Source: Caprimulgus europaeus (Eukaryota; Chordata; Aves; Caprimulgiformes; Caprimulgidae). From it: a stretch of DNA of 64,000 nt. This document shows positions 34,271 through 49,700 of the stretch, in pieces (positions within the stretch are counted from its first letter, which is position 1; every line of letters begins with the position of its first letter). The DNA lies in contig OU015525.1 of the NCBI GenBank assembly GCA_907165065.1, positions 45,242,037 to 45,306,036 on the forward strand. Direction: 5' to 3'. The position numbers and the translations under genes are program-made. The notes beneath the pieces were generated by a model. The model had not been told where the DNA came from. It worked only from the letters and a program-made list of their open reading frames with translations, and made no database searches.

Positions 34271-37200
34271 AAAATGCACTTGAACTGACCGTCATAGGTG
34301 AGAGGCACATTTACCTGGGTAATTACAACCAGCAGGTAGCTACAGACCACTTCCACCCTCAGAGGCACCTGGTATAACCAGCCCTCCGCTGAGCCAGCAG
34401 CTAGCTTGCCAGTGGGATGCTCCCACTGTACACTGAATGACCGCTTTCAAAGCAGTGACCAGTTTACTTCAGAGAAAAACAGAAACTGAAACTGAGGAGA
34501 AGTCCATGTTAGTTAGAAGCACCACACCACTGCCTTGACAAAACCACGTCCAATTTGAACCCTGGTGGTAGAAGAAGCTGATCCTTAAACTGATCCCGAG
34601 GCACCTAAATGGAAGTAGTTTAAGTTGGTAACAAGCAGATTTGAACTAAGCTGCTTAGTAATATTTGAACACAAGAATAAGTGCATTCACACCTTAGGTG
34701 TCATTTACTAAATTCTGAGACCAGGTCTAATATTCTTCTGAGTATTTTTGGTCTGCCTTACCAAATGCATCACATCAGAGCAGGAAGCAATAGACCTTCT
34801 TCCTTCATTTGGCTCTGTTTCAACCACATTCAACTATTACATTCTAGTTTAGGCACCAAGTAGTCTGGAAGCTATTGACAAGAGTGGAAGGAATGAGGAG
34901 GAGAGACGGGGAAATACTCAGAGGGTGGAGACTGGAGGGTTTGATTTCTGGGAAGAGAGTAACATCAAATCTATACAGTTTTGTTAAATGCTGATAAGAT
35001 GGGAATAAAATAGCTATCTGCTGTTCATGCTGGGGAGAGAATTATTAGGTGTGATACACAGGGTTTAATTAGGAATAAAAGGAATGATACTTAAACACAG
35101 AAAATGTCCAATCTCTACAGAGGAACTCTGAAGTGAAAGATGTATTAGGCTATGGACAGTCTCTCAAGAGATGTGGTGAATGCTTTTAAAACTATCTCAA
35201 TAAATCTTTGACATATACATTGTATGCCCAACACTATTTTCAAAGAGGTGAAATGCAGACTCCAGAAATGCTTCTGGACAAGACTCTCACATGGTATAAA
35301 ATAGCATATAGTAGAGTTTTATCAGCAGAGGCTCATCTTCCATTCCCCAGTTGTATATATGTTTTCTTCCTGTTACATATTTCATAATTTAGTTTATTAA
35401 ACATACAACCTTTAAAATAGACTAGCCCAGCAGCCACACCCTACTTCCCCATTGCTCCTTCTGCCCTCACTATTACCTTTCTTTTGTACCTTCCCTCCCA
35501 AACCATCCATTTGCCCCTACTGACTTTTGGTTTCTCAGACTTCTCCTGTGTTATATCACAAAGTTGTGATGTCCTACAGCAGACTGCTCTGCAACAGCTA
35601 GCCACTGTCTTTCTCACCCCTGCCTGCAATGTAAACAGAGAGCAAAGGAAGGGAGCAAACTGCACAGCTAGGATTTGGGCACTAAGCTCAGACCTTTTGC
35701 TTGTATTGAACAGACACCAAAGGCTGAAACATGAAAAAACATGGAAGAATTGCCAAATTCCCCTTCCACCTGTGGGAAAGATAACAAAAACACAGCACCC
35801 TAGACATCAGTGAAGTGCATTAAAGACACAAGGTGACTAGCAGCAGGGCTAGTATTGTGAAGGAGCTGCCTTTCCCTTAGAAAAGGAAGCAGGTAAAACC
35901 TTTTGGCATAAGTGCCAGCTTAGATATTCTTCACCTTCTACTAAAAGAAGTTCTGGCAGGTGATTTTTTCTGGACCGGGCTAAATTAACTGGTATTTTTT
36001 ATAAGGTGCTTGAGCTACAGGCAGAACTCACACATAACAGAACTTCCTGGAGCAAATTCTTCCACTCCTCATATTATAAACCTGCCCAAGGACATGGGTA
36101 CACTCACTAAGTGCTCTGCAAGAGAATGCCACCCACCCTCCCACCTTGGCCTTTGGTGAAGGCCTTTGCAACATGCAAAGAGGAAAAAAGCCACACCTAT
36201 GTGATGGAAGGAGAAACAACAGTAAGCATCACTGTGCCATCACAAGTCAATAATATGAGGTATCAGCTTCAGGGAGCTAGGAATCGAATTGCAGACAGGT
36301 AACCAAGTTAAATCCATTCAGGATTAGAAACCTGAGAAGCAAGAGTATAACAAGCCCAAGTCTAGGGGCAGACATGGTCAGCGGTGGGACTCTGAATCAG
36401 GAAGCCACATGAGCCCTGTGTAGCAGGACCACAGGCAAGAGCAAGGCAGAACTGCAGCCAAGTCAGCAGAAGCAAATGCATTTTGGCAGAGGAGAACCAA
36501 GACTATGAAGAAAAGGGGCAGGGCTAACAGGTGAGATGAGTTAACACAGCGTAATGCAGTGAGCAGCCCAAGAAAAACTGATGGTATTATCTCACATAGC
36601 TTCTGGTGGGGCCAGCAGCCACAGCCAACCCTTAGCTCTTCCCAGCCTGCATCGGGCCTGTTGGGAAGATGTCAGTCTCCTCCTGCCAAGGAGACTAAAT
36701 ACAACCTGCTGCTGGGCTGACAGTCTTGGAGAGGCTGTCTGAGCCGACCAGGGATTTTCCTTCTCACCTGACCAAGGCAATTCCAGGAAGAGAGTGTCCT
36801 CCATGCTCCAGTTGCAAGTCCAGCCACGCGGGCTGTCACTACATGCCGCTGCTGATCTCCCACAGCGCAGCTTGCCTTTCCTCTTCACCTCTCCCACTGT
36901 TGCCAGGGGTGGTAGCACCTCCCCATGGATATTGCTTCCTCTCCAGGAGATCCAACTTGGGAAGGGTTGGAGCTGACCTGGAGGGTACAGGAAGCCTGAC
37001 AACACAACTGAAAATCCTTCTCAAGCACCACCTGAAGGCGTCAAGCTTGGCTTTTCAGCTCATAAATTTCCATTTCCAAACCCTGGGCAGACAAAGCATT
37101 ATTGTGTCTTCTCAATTCGTGGCCTATGGACTCAGGTTATCAGTTATCTCAACTCTATTTCAGCTCTTCTAATATCTGCATTTCACTACAGATGCCCAGA

Positions 37201-38540
37201 GGCAAAGGGTACTTAGGAATTCATTTCCAGAGGCACTGAAAAAGATTTAACAAAATCTATTGAGTAAATATTTAGCTGCAGGCCTGGTTCTAAGCAATCC
37301 TGTGGAAGTGTGGTTTTACAACACAAATGAGTTGAAAAGGGCGCTCGAAAGAGCCAATGAGCCTTTTTCTCCAGTTGCTTACAATTTTATTTTACTTATT
37401 TATTTTGTTTACAATTTTGACACTCAATCCTATTTGTACTGCAGCCAGAGAGGCCAAATACCTTTGCTTGGAACAGACTTACATGCTGTAAAGTGTTGAA
37501 ATATTTGGCAAAGAAAGGCCTTTGGTGGTGTTCCTTGTGCACACCTCATTTTTCTGCAGCTGAGGAGAAACACTGAAAGGATTTCCACTGGCAATTTCTA
37601 ATGCCAGGACATTTGTTTGTATCAAGTGCCAGTCATTCCTCACTATATCAGCAACAGGCTATTTAAGGTTGTAACACATAATGCACAACACTACAGAGAT
37701 ATGGGTCAGGAGGAAAAATACTACAGGGTAGCACTTCTGGAGGTAAGCATTCATATGCCATTCTCATGAGATGGCTACATCAGCAGGGCTTCCCAGAGCT
37801 GAAGCCTCAAAGGGTCCATGAGAAGTCAGGGTGCAGCAGATCCTACTCTGAAGTAGCAGCAACCCTGGAAATCTTTCAAATACGCAGTTTCTGGTAGAGT
37901 CAGTCTGCCTACGAAGGTTTTAACACAGCAGTCATGGAGCTATAAATAATCTGCAGCATTAATAAGGTCAAAATAATGAGGGCAAGAAAAAGCAACAGAA
38001 TCCCTTCAAATTTTATTTTAATCTAAGATGTGGCATTAGGGAGAAAACCAATACATATTTTTTAAAATCATGTTAGCTATATAAGAAAAATTTGCAAGGT
38101 TGAGACACAAATAGCTAAATTTCAGCAGATTACTTCAGAATGATCTGCTGATATTTTACTAACTGAAATGGTGCCACTGTCCTGAAGGGGAAACTAGAAA
38201 TCATTAAAAAGCTTTAGATGGAAGTTGCTAGATATTCCAGCAACAATTCATGACACCAGCCTAATTGTTGAACAGTGCCAAAAACTCAGATCCTGGAGAA
38301 GTTTAATGTGAGCTACTCTGAAGAGGAAGAATACTGAGCACCAAACCCAACGCTTCATATGTGAATGCTTTATGTTTACCTCTAAATTTTCAACAGAAAA
38401 GCTAGCTACAAACATCTGAGAAAAAAAAAAAAAGGCACCTTTCAGACTTCAATAATATATCTGCTAGGATCAAAAAGACTCATCACATAATCTTTGTCCT
38501 GAATGCTCAGTTTTTGATATGGCAAAAGATTAGGAAAAAA

Positions 38541-38615
38541 ACCCAAATACAGTAATCTCTCAAATGTCAAAAAACCACCCCCAAATAGAATACTCTCTCA
38601 AATGTCCGAAGAAAA
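38541..38615. repeat. Imperfect tandem duplication, about 39-bp unit
   Basis: CCCAAATACAGTAATCTCTC with AAATGTC is followed at once by CCCAAATAGAATACTCTCTC with AAATGTC. This is two adjacent copies with a few differences. Confidence 0.8.
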
Positions 38616-41600
38616 GATGCTCCCATTCTCCTCATGCACGCCAAACAGAGATCACATCTGCATATATTTGGTTACATTAGGATAAAAGGAGTTTGTTTTA
38701 TATTTTATACTGCAAATACCAGCTGCAAAACTGATAAACATCTGAATGCATACGGGATAGAAAACCTTTTAAGATTAAACCTTTTAAGCTTCCTATGGGC
38801 AACAGCTACTTAGAATAATCTTTTCTGCTATATCCCTATCCAGGAAAAAGATTTCTATGCAGATTTCCTCTCCTTCCAAGGAAGATACAGCATCTAGACT
38901 GCCTCTGTCCTGGTACAAAGATTTTTTACTTATTCTTTAAGTCATGGATCTATCTGCAACCAATGCAAACTTCAATGTATGCATCAGTTTATGATGATAT
39001 TTATGGGGAAAAAATACAGATTTGGAAAGAAAGGGACTTCAGCTCACATTTCTCACCCTTCTTACAGGGTGACTTTAAAACAGAAAAATCTCTTTTATTT
39101 CTTTTTTCTCAGTAGAGTTCTCTGGCATTCCCAGCAGGTAATTGTGTGGGAAAGCAAATGTTTGCTCTTTAAAATAAAGGATTTAAGCTTTTTCAGAGTC
39201 TGGGACAAAGTTTGGCCCTGAGTGATGAAGAGCAGACACTTAGGGAGATTTGCGTTTGAGGGCTCCTGGCCAGAGTTACCATGAGCACTGGAGCAAAATA
39301 TTGTGGCAAATTTCTCTTGGCTGGAACAAACACTGCAAATTTTATTTTGAAAACATGGCATCCTGGTACAACCTCTGCTCTTCCTTAAGGACGTCCACTG
39401 TAAAATGCAAGAGTACATGCTCCATTACTTGCCAGCCCCCCGCAATGTGCCTCAGGATCAACACCTGGAATAAGGCAGACCTGACAATGCTCCCCGCTCC
39501 TCAGATTTCTGCCACACAGAGAAAGGGCAGAACTAACATCTGTCTGTGCAAACAAACACTTTTAAAAGCAAGAAACCATTTACACTGAGTATTGCTATGG
39601 CTTAGCTAGCTGCAGACCTACTCCCTTAGGTGATACCCAATGCACAGTTTAAGTTGCTACAACAACATACTTTCATAAATGCAGCCTGCACACCACCGTA
39701 TGGAAAATATCTTGCACTGAACTTGAAAGCCTCAGTAAATACGTCTGAAATTTCTCCTTTTAAAATGGGGAGCTGAAGCCTGTTGAAATCTACCTGGGGT
39801 TTTTTGCTGCAGCCCTGTCAAGTGCAACACTCTCTCGACTGGGAACAAAAGGCACTGACATACGCAGCCATGCTTATCCTGCACCGATTAATGCTTCTCC
39901 ACTGCTGGCATGCCATCTTTCCTAAGGCTCCTGAACTTCTAAGCAGCTCTGTTCCAGCACACTACATTTAGAGCAGAAAAGGGAATAGAAAGAGTGCGTA
40001 TGTCTGCATGTGAAAAAAGTAAAAGCTCTTTGTTTTCTTTAAAAAATACAGAGTTTAATCCAGTTCCACTTAAATCAATGGAAAGGCTTTCATTGACTTA
40101 AATGATAATGAAGTCAATTTTGCCAGGATTTTACCTATGTTTAATATTAGCCATAACGTTTATGTTTTCAAAAGTAACCTGTGATTCAAGCTACCTCTAT
40201 TTCTGGATATATTTTAAGAAGTCCATTAGGCATCTGCCTTGCACAAAGGAAGAGTTCTCATTCTCCCCTCAAAAATCAAGCTGGGCAATGAAAATAAACA
40301 TCCTCTTTTGAAAGCAGTCTCTAGTCTGTATGTTTGTCTGTTTTGTAGTGTTGCGGTGTTAAAATTAGAATGCTGCAAGGTTAAATTGTAATGTGAGCAG
40401 ATTCACAATCAAGGGGGAGCCGAGACAACAAAACAGCAACATCAGAAATAACAACTGATAAGCAATGAATGACGGCAATGTGCGGATCCACCGTTACTTC
40501 CATCCTGTAAGTACTGCAAGATTCTCGATGAAAAAGGTGGCATTTGTTATAAACGACACAATCTTGTTCATCCTTAAGTGGCAGATGTGAAATACTCACT
40601 GATGGGAGATTTTATGCATCATTATATCAGATCATTTTTTCCACATCTTTATCCACTTTAGATAATTTTGGATTTAAAATTATATGCTGTTTTACAAAGA
40701 TAGGAAATTAACCTAATGACCTTGATGTAATAATTTCAGTCACGGATTCCAGTGAAAGTAATCTATCCCTTAGCTGTCTATTCTTAGCTGATAGGAAAAG
40801 TGTATCAATCAAACAGTGAATATAGAAAAGAGGATGTAAAGGCACAGAGATTGCATGGGACACTCGCAGAAGAGAGGTTTTAAAATATTGGCTATTTTTA
40901 TGCAATAAAAAAGTTATTTTAAAATGCAGGCATAACCACTTCAACTCTTCTTCCTGGCCTGCAAGTGTTTCCACATACCGATTTTTATCTGATACAACAA
41001 GAATTTAAAGGCGCAGGACTCTAATCAGCAGTAGCTGACGTGGTCCTGCCCTTTGAAAGGAACTGCAAAAGCCAGATGGAATATGTTGAAGACAGAAGAG
41101 CCACGGTCTGGTCCGACTCCAGCACACCAGTGGCACCTTTCAGTTCGCATCTGACCAGCTGTAGTAGAAGGGAAGATGGATCAGCATTTTCCCAGGTAGA
41201 ACGCACTTACAGCCCTGATATTACTTCCATAAAAGATCAGTTTCAGAAACTGGAATGGGACTTCAGATTTTTACTGTCCTATTCCAACAGTTGCAATTGC
41301 ACAATATTAATGTCCTGGATTGACAGTTAACTCAAGATCAGAAATATCACTATAAAGACACATATTCCCTCATGTGGTAGCACTCAATTTAAAATACACT
41401 GTGTAGAGTATTTTATTTCTATTAGAAGTTATAATTTACACATAAAATTTTGGTTTTATGGGCAAGGGCAGGACATTCCAGGTAAACAGAAAATTTAATC
41501 TTTTTTTTTTTTTTTAACAAACTGTTGAGATGATTGCAACATTGCCCTTATTCTGTTTACAACTCTGTATGATCCTGGGTTTTGGTCAGAATTCAAAATA

Positions 41601-43513
41601 TATAGATGTGAGCTTAGCAAAAGGGAGCAAAAGCACTTTCTGCTCCTTGTCACACTATTTTCAGATCTCTAGCTGTTCTCTACATTGCCAAGACACACTC
41701 TAAATTGAGGAAAAATTTCTGAGCTAATACTAATTGTACTGGTGGACTGCTGATTAAACTTTTTCTTTCCTAGGCTTTAGACAGACAAATGGGAACCGAA
41801 TGGTCTGGCTGAATTCTGAATTGGCTTTCTAGAATAATTTATTTCAACTTCACCCAAAACTTAAGGGCCTGGGATGTTCTGCTATTTAAAGACCATTTCT
41901 GAACTGCAAGGTCTACTTCTGCACCTACCTGATAAATTCTCAGCCTTACAAAAAAAGGCTCATACAATTTCAGTAGTTTTAAATCACTTCTCTTTCACCA
42001 TGCAGCTCAGTTAAATGTGCTGAGATGTGCCCCTTATTTAACTGAGAAGGAGCAGAGAGCAGCTTGGTAAAAGAGCCCTGCAAAGAACACGCTTCAGTGT
42101 TGGCCATACGCAGTCTCAGTGTGTTGAGCCACAATTTCTTCTGCAAGGAAGATCCCCCTCTTCAGCTTTTGACTTAGAACTCTCCTTGCTGTTGTAAAAC
42201 ATGGCAGTTTGGTGCACATTCATCATAAACCCAGGCATTTAAAGAAAATGGAGGTGAATAATCTTTTTTTTCCCCTGACAGCTTGAAGGCTGTTACACTC
42301 ACCTAAGCCTGCAAACACACAGCCCCAGCAAAGGTCTGAGCTGGTGATGCTCCAGCTCACAGGACTGTGTCTCACCGCTTTGCCCAGCTCAGTTCAAAGG
42401 CAGAAGGTTTCCTACTGCAGCTGCCTCTGTTTGCTCAAAACCATTAGAAAGTCCCTTGTGCCAGAATGATTACACTTAGGCTCTTAAAAATCAAAACCTG
42501 GCCCAAAATGAGTAATTATTTCATTCTGCTTTTAGTCTTTTAAGTTATTTATATGATTTACAGATTTTTACCTTGTCATCTGGGACAAGAAACCCCTACT
42601 AATGGCCAGCTTAAAACATCCTTCTTCTTCAGCTTCTAATCGTGGCTCAGGATTACTCCATTTTCCTGCATTTAATGTATTACTGTAATAAAATCACCCT
42701 GAAAAGGAGACTTAGCAGTGAGGTGCATCAACAATGTGAAGAAGAAGGCAAAGCAGGAGCTGGTTTCATATCCTTACACATGGTGCAGCTCTAAGAGGTT
42801 TCTTCTTTTACAAGTAGGTAGTCCCCTGGTCTCTGTGCTCATGATCCCCCAACATCACTTTCTCTTGCTCACCCACAGATTTTCCTTTCCAAAGACCATT
42901 GTTCAGTGTTCAAGGTGCAGAAATTGCACTTGTTTCCTAATTTCACATTATTTCAGCAGTTAGGGAAGGAGTTTCCAAGTCTCTAGTACACCAGCACATA
43001 CGAGTTCTTCATAAATAAGTATTATGTATGTTCAGAGTACGCCTCTACCACCTTTTGAAAAGTCTTCCTGAGGCTGCCCGATAGACGAGAGCCCAGACCT
43101 GGTGCCACAACCCCCACCAACTCCAAAGGTCACCTTCCAGATCTGGATGGAAGGCCAGTATGCTGACAGCTCAAAACTTGCTCAGTGCCCACTGGGCCAC
43201 CTCAAGAAGCTGTTACCCCTAGGCAGCCCAGCAGCGCACACAAGGCAACCGTGTAAACTGAAGACAGGTAGATCAAGGCACACACTTTGCTCACAGCGTC
43301 TCCTGAGAACAGCTTATCTTCAAGAGTGACACGAGCTTCATTATGGGAAAGGTCTACCAGAGGTAAAGCTCCTCTGATTCACGACTTCTCCCCTAACTGA
43401 CAACAAGTAGGTTCTGGGCTCTGGCAATGCTTCATTTCAATCAGATATGTAGGACACCAAATAGGTTGTTTTATCAGGCACAAAGCAACAATATGGAAGA
43501 GCGTGAGTGAAGT

Positions 43514-43562
43514 CCAATTGCTAGCTCTGTCCCATTAATATCTCAATTAAGTCAAATTAATA
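43514..43562. repeat. Tandem duplication, 22-bp unit
   Basis: TTAATATCTCAATTAA is repeated at a 22-bp distance with AGTCAAA between the copies. It is seen directly and is probably replication slippage. Confidence 0.8.
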
Positions 43563-46500
43563 TCTCAATTAACATCAGCAATTGGCCCTATGCAAAGTAT
43601 AAACATAATTGCAGCCACAATGCTGATAATAATCAACATTCACAGAGAATTGTACAGGTCACAGTGCTTCAGGAACACAGGAGAAACTTGGCACTGAAGA
43701 CAGGACAAACAGAAGACAAAACATATGGAAACAAAAGGAATGAAAAGGAGCAAGGATTATCTGTGATGAGAGATAGAAAAAGAGATTCCTTGCACAACTG
43801 TCAAAGAACAGATTTGAAGGAAGAGCACCTGGCCATTAGAAAATGTGAGTCTGCTCCTCCAAGGAGTAGCACAACAGAGGCAAAAAACTGCACAGATGTA
43901 GTGAGCATGCAGGAAGAATAGGGCAGATGGGGGAGAGAAGGGAGTGGCCAGACAGAGGGCGGGAGGCAGTAAGAATACCAGAGGAGTAAGGAAATACGAT
44001 GAACGTACAGCCTGGAAGCAATGGGGTACCTATCAGTGCCCTTCACACTAAGGTGTTGGAAGTGTTTCCAAAGCCCACTGAAGACACTGAATTGTACTTT
44101 TGCATACAGAGTTCTCAGAAGTCGGTATTTCTAACATGGAACAAACACAGTAGGGTCACAGAATAAAACCGGAACAACAGGTATTGTTGGTCAGCTTACT
44201 CATGAACAACGCATCAGTTTGAAGCAGTGCACCAGAGAAGCGTCTGGGCACCTCGCATCTGTGGGGTGACTGCTGATGCGGGAGCTGTATGTGCACTGCA
44301 TGAGGAAAACAATGAACAGCTGAAGAAAAGACGATCAAAATCAAACAGCAACTCTTCCAATCAGATGCCAAAGAACCAGACTTGGTTTCTCAAGCCATAC
44401 AACGTAGCACATATAAGTTCCTTAGAACTGATGCAGTTAGTTATAGGGTGGATAATACTCTTTGAAGAGAGCTATGGCCACACTTCCAGCAAAACAGGAG
44501 GCATCGTGACCTTCACATCTACCTCCTTGCCCAAGACTACCTCCTGTCTCCTCTCCTGCAGTGCTGCTAACATGCACAGACTCATAAAGTCATGTTGGGG
44601 GATAGAAGTGCCCTTCCCACTTGTCACAAACTGGTGTTTTTGTATGACACTGTCCCAGCACATCCATCTGTATAACTGAGGCAGATGCTGTAATTGGCAA
44701 ATTACCTAAGCATATTTTATATATACACTAGAAAAATACCTAGAAAAATCTGAAGAGAGGTTTGAATGCCATAAAGACAAGGAGGTCTAACTGGCTACTT
44801 GCTAAAGATTAAAAATTACTGTACTTTCAAGACTTCAGTGCTTAAGTGTACTCCCTAAAGCCTGAGAATAGAAATCCTGTCAGAAAACTAATACAGGGAA
44901 TAAAGTAGAAATTAAAGTAGTCCATCTATTAGATATTGGAAAAAAAAAATCCATTTGTGTCGCTATTTAGGGCCGTAACATTTATTTGAATAGGAGATTA
45001 CACAATATTGTTTTTACTAAGCTTAGATGTTTTCAAACATAAACTTCTTTAAAATAATTCAATTAAAGACATTTTTCATGTTTAAACATATTCCAAATAA
45101 CATGTGTTACTCCTTATTTTGGCACATACTGCAAACACTTGCTCTATCTAAAAAACCATTTGCGTCCATACAGACAAAATCTGATTAGTTTAATTTTGGT
45201 GTTACTATTGCTGTTGAATTTGCTCCCTAGATTGGGAATACAGTACTTCCAAAGGAAAAAAAAAAGTTCATTTGACTGTGCTGTTAAATCGGGCACCCTG
45301 GAAAAGCCAACTAACTGAAATCTGGTTTCTTCCAGGAAAGCCAGAATGAATCACTGTTTCCCTTTCCTGCCACCAGCAGAAAAGGGATGTGTCCTCTCAC
45401 TGATTAGGGAAAAGAAAAGCAGACAGATCTCACTAACAATTCTTCCGCACAAGGATCTTGCTGGTCAGTCTCAAAAAGTCTACAGAGACAAAAGAATCAT
45501 ATATTTGGTCATCTGTCAAGCAGAAGACTTTACAAGCATTTGCTGGCCCAAGCATTTGTACTATGTAAATTCTTTCTCTTGACAACTTTGAAGACTTCAG
45601 TGAGCTTATAAATTCTAAAGAATCCTAGAAGAAACTGGTGACCGATAGGAAACTATAAAAAATGTGGCCTTTGGCTACAGAAAAACATTCCTTGGCTTGG
45701 AAATCTACTCTTACAGACTATTGGTTTTAAGGGTTATCAGTGGATATTTACCTTTTGAATACAAGGACATTTACTTTTGTGCATGTGGAAACACATGCAC
45801 AACTTTTTTTGCCTTGGTTCTGTAAATATTCAATTAAGCTAATAAACATTTTAACTGAAACAAATTAACTGTGCTAGTGCAATATTTCAGTTTCAATTAA
45901 CCTTTTAATTTAAATGTTCATCTGCCTACTTTCAATATAATTTAAAGCTGGTAAAAATCCAAGAAATCTTCAATTTAAGTGAAAGATAGCCTGATTGGAA
46001 TGATAATAAATTCTTAGGTGAGATGTGCGCAGTGATTTCCCAAGCAAACTGACAATAAGTAAGTGTGATGCATTTATGAAGCCTAGCGTTATGGAAAGGA
46101 AAAAAAAAACAACCAACCACACACTGTTTTTTCTGCTTTGCTCTGCTGACTTCAGCAGAATCAACAATCAAGATGTTCCTAGTTTTACAGTATCAGTGCT
46201 CTTCGCTGCACTCTCAGCTTCGCTGCCTCAAAGGGTGCTTGAAAGTCTAATCTGCTACTTTTCATTTTAAGCAGCACTCCACACAAAAATACCCGTAGCT
46301 GAAGACAGCTAATGGGCTTTTAGTCTTCACCTCGTGACATAAATGTGTGAGAAATAACGTTCTTAATTACAGTTAGTAGGTAGGTGGCAGTGTGCCTCTC
46401 AGCCCTGCAAATCCAGTTACTTTCAGTGCAGTGTTTGTTGCAACCTGCAATGAGAGTGGGATGGTCAGCCGCAGAGCCAGAGTTACTTCAGCATCTCAGG

Positions 46501-46762
46501 AGATCAGGACAATGTGGCACAATTACTAGGCAACCTGCTTGGTAAAAGGAAGGGAAGACTTGCAGTTTGTGCCTGGTTTACTCTCCTTGACCCAGTGTGA
46601 TGGCAGTTCTTATGTCATTTATCTTTAATAGAAGAGTGTGTGGCATTCAATCTTTCCTTCAGTCATTTTTCCTTTTGGAAATCATGAAAATGAAAGTAAT
46701 TGGACCCAAACTCAATGATTTGTGTCTAATGACATACAACAGGCATACATGACTCACCTAAA

Positions 46763-46780
46763 GTGTGTCTGTGTGTGTGT
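46763..46780. repeat. Short (TG)n run
   Basis: An interrupted run of about nine TG units is followed by CTATGTATATGCACACACA. It is seen directly. Confidence 0.8.
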
Positions 46781-49700
46781 CTATGTATATGCACACACAA
46801 AAGCATGTATATGATGGTTAGGTTACATGGGGCAGGCAGGGAGAGAGGAGTCTTGTCATAGATTGATTAATTAGTATAGCCTGAAGCTGATGGAGGAGGT
46901 AGTGGAATCACAGAGAGGAGCTTTTCCTTAGCACAGGATCTGGATAGGAGCTTTAGTCTCTGATGTTCAGAGTCAGAGGCTGTCTCAGTGCAGGTTTACT
47001 GGGGGACAAATCTGTAGAAAGAAGGTATGCTCCCCTTCCACTCAAAGATCTAATGTCTCCAAGAGCCACCAGATGCCCTGAGCTGTTAGTTAAAGGAGCT
47101 GTTTTCAGCTTCCTTCACAGGGTTAATTCCTCACTGACAGCAATCATCTGCGCATATTCCAAATAGAGACTCTTTGAAGTTTTAGGGTCTCTGCACTGTA
47201 TGCTCACCTTGCCCTCTCCTTTTGGCTGTATCTCTACTGCTCCATCAGGAAAAGAGAATCTGTTCTCAGACAGTCACAGCATTTGTCATTTTATCCTTAA
47301 GAGACTGTGCTACTGGAAACAGGAGGCTGAACAGACTCCTTTACTCTGCAGTGAACTTAAAAGTTCTCCACGGTTCAGAGCTGCAGAATAGACCATGCAG
47401 TGAGACAGAAAGTAGAGCAGCTCTAACACCTCATGACAGTTCTGTAGCGTAGACTCATGACCCGTGAGCACTTGGGACTTGGCAATATTGAAGGCAAGTT
47501 CCTCGGAGGAAGAATTATAGGAAGTTTGACCACAGGCAAATGTGCCCAGGTGGTAGCATTACATCTCTCCCTGAGGCACTAATATACAAGCCTCCCTTCC
47601 TTGCTTAGTGGCCACGGCAGTCCGGGAGCCAGAGCCTCGTTTTCCCCAAGTTGTGTGTGTTTGACTTGTTTAAGCACACCACTAAGCTGAAATGGGTACT
47701 GGAGGTAGCCCTACAGACATCCAAGATAAACACCCTGATGCCATAAGCTCTTGTGTTCCATGAGGAACTGAGTCAACTTCTCCTGGGATGATTTCACAGT
47801 AGACTTCCTTCCAAAGCAAACAGATTTCTTTAATTCTCCACATAGAATGCTTTAAGTGGCTGGACCTTTTGGAGATAACTGGCCCTGACAGTACACCTCC
47901 TGCATGTAAAGACACTCTGGACTGCTGTCAATACACCCACTTTTGACCCGAGATGTGTTCCTGGAGATGTTAGCACTCCCTCTGGAAATGCTTTGGCCCA
48001 TTTTGAGCCAGATGAACATTTGGATTTGGAGCCCAAGCTCCTAGAGTTAGCATCTGCTACTGTAATCATCCTTGTACACATTTATCCCTAGAAAAACATC
48101 TCAGCCATCTGATAGCTGCGTGAGGGACTGGCCTGCTCCTACTAGTGCACATATTCCTACATCAATTAGTCAGTGCAAGTTGTTCCATGCTGGAATTTTG
48201 CCTACGTTATTATTTGCATACAAGGCATATACACAGCAAATTACGTAGCCTTAAATTTTCCTGTCTGTTTTGATTCCTAGTAATCAAGATCCCAGATTTC
48301 TTTCTTCTCAGAAGATGACACACAGTATGTCAGTCCAATGGATTTTTTTCTTTCCAGTGGAGCCAGTTTGGCTTTTCCGCTATTTTCCATGAATTCAAAA
48401 CTAGAAAAAAAAATATATATTAATAAATTGTGTGATTTCAATCTGTAGGAGTGGGCAGATGAGTTCTCTTATAAATTTGTTGACATCATTTGTGAGTTAC
48501 AGTTTTAATGCTGGATAAAATCTGAATAGCAAAATCACGCAGTGAAATTATTCCAATGGTACAGTAGCACATTTCAGAGGTCTTCCGTGACTTTCTCCAC
48601 TGGTCCATGTACAAGGGGCACCCATATGTTATAAATAATTATTATTTGTTTTACTGCAACTTTCAGAGGTTTCGGTTAGCACTGCGTATTAATACACTGT
48701 GCAGTTTATCGACATATAAGACACTGTCCCTTGTATTGAAGGTTTTATAAAAGATTCAGTGGGATTAATGAGACAGTAGAAAGTGGAAAAGGGGGAAGGT
48801 TCATATGTACTCACAGAACCTAAAAAAAGACAAAATGTGATACTTGAAAATGCAGTATTCTTCACCAAATCATGACCAGGATTGTAATCTTTAAGAACAT
48901 TTGTAGAGTGTAATATGATCCTAGAAAAACTGTGCAAAGGAACACCCTTTGGTGAAGGAAACTACCTTTTGCTGACTGCTCATGTATCTTCTGTTCACCA
49001 GCCTTCACCAAGAAAATTATTTTCCATACCTGTATTTCCATAATCTTTCACCTTTTTGCTACTCTAATACAGATGACTAGCTAGACACTCTTTTCTATTT
49101 GTTTTGCTGTTGTTGCTTAATAACGAAGCCCCTAACTAAGGCTCTCACTTCCTTGCAATAAACTATCACAGCCCTGATTCCAAAGACAAATGAAACTTAC
49201 TGAGAGGGAAATATTTATTAGAAGGTGGTTTGTCTCCTTTTATCTAGATTCCTTCATTTTTTAATTCCCTGGACAAATTCACCCCTTGTGCATCTCTGTG
49301 ACAGTCGGCTAGAGGAGTGTGTTAGCGATACTATGTAATGAATCACTTGCATCCCTGGTGCCTTATGCTTTGGGCCACAATGGATGTGCTGTATTAGCGA
49401 CAAAGAGCTCTTGGGTGTTTGAATTAGATTTCTCATACACTCAACTGAACAAGGTCCCTAAATCTAGATAGATTAAGCTTCTTTGATTGCTTAGATAATT
49501 TCATCTGGATTTTCCTTGCTCTGCTGCAACTGGTGGAATCAGAGGTAAATCACAGTCCTACTTGCCTTGACTTTTTCCTTGTACAGCTAATCTTTCCCTT
49601 TAAAGATTTCTACCTTTTCCAAATCTTCATTTGCAAGAATCCCGACTGAACTCCTTGCAAATCTGTCTTGTCCTGGGATCATTAATGGAGTGATCGTTTA

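Noticed and set aside
44227-44679. 150-codon plus-strand frame
   Set aside because: No recognisable domain, no convincing splice sites or promoter, antisense to DTNA; length is within chance for 64 kb.
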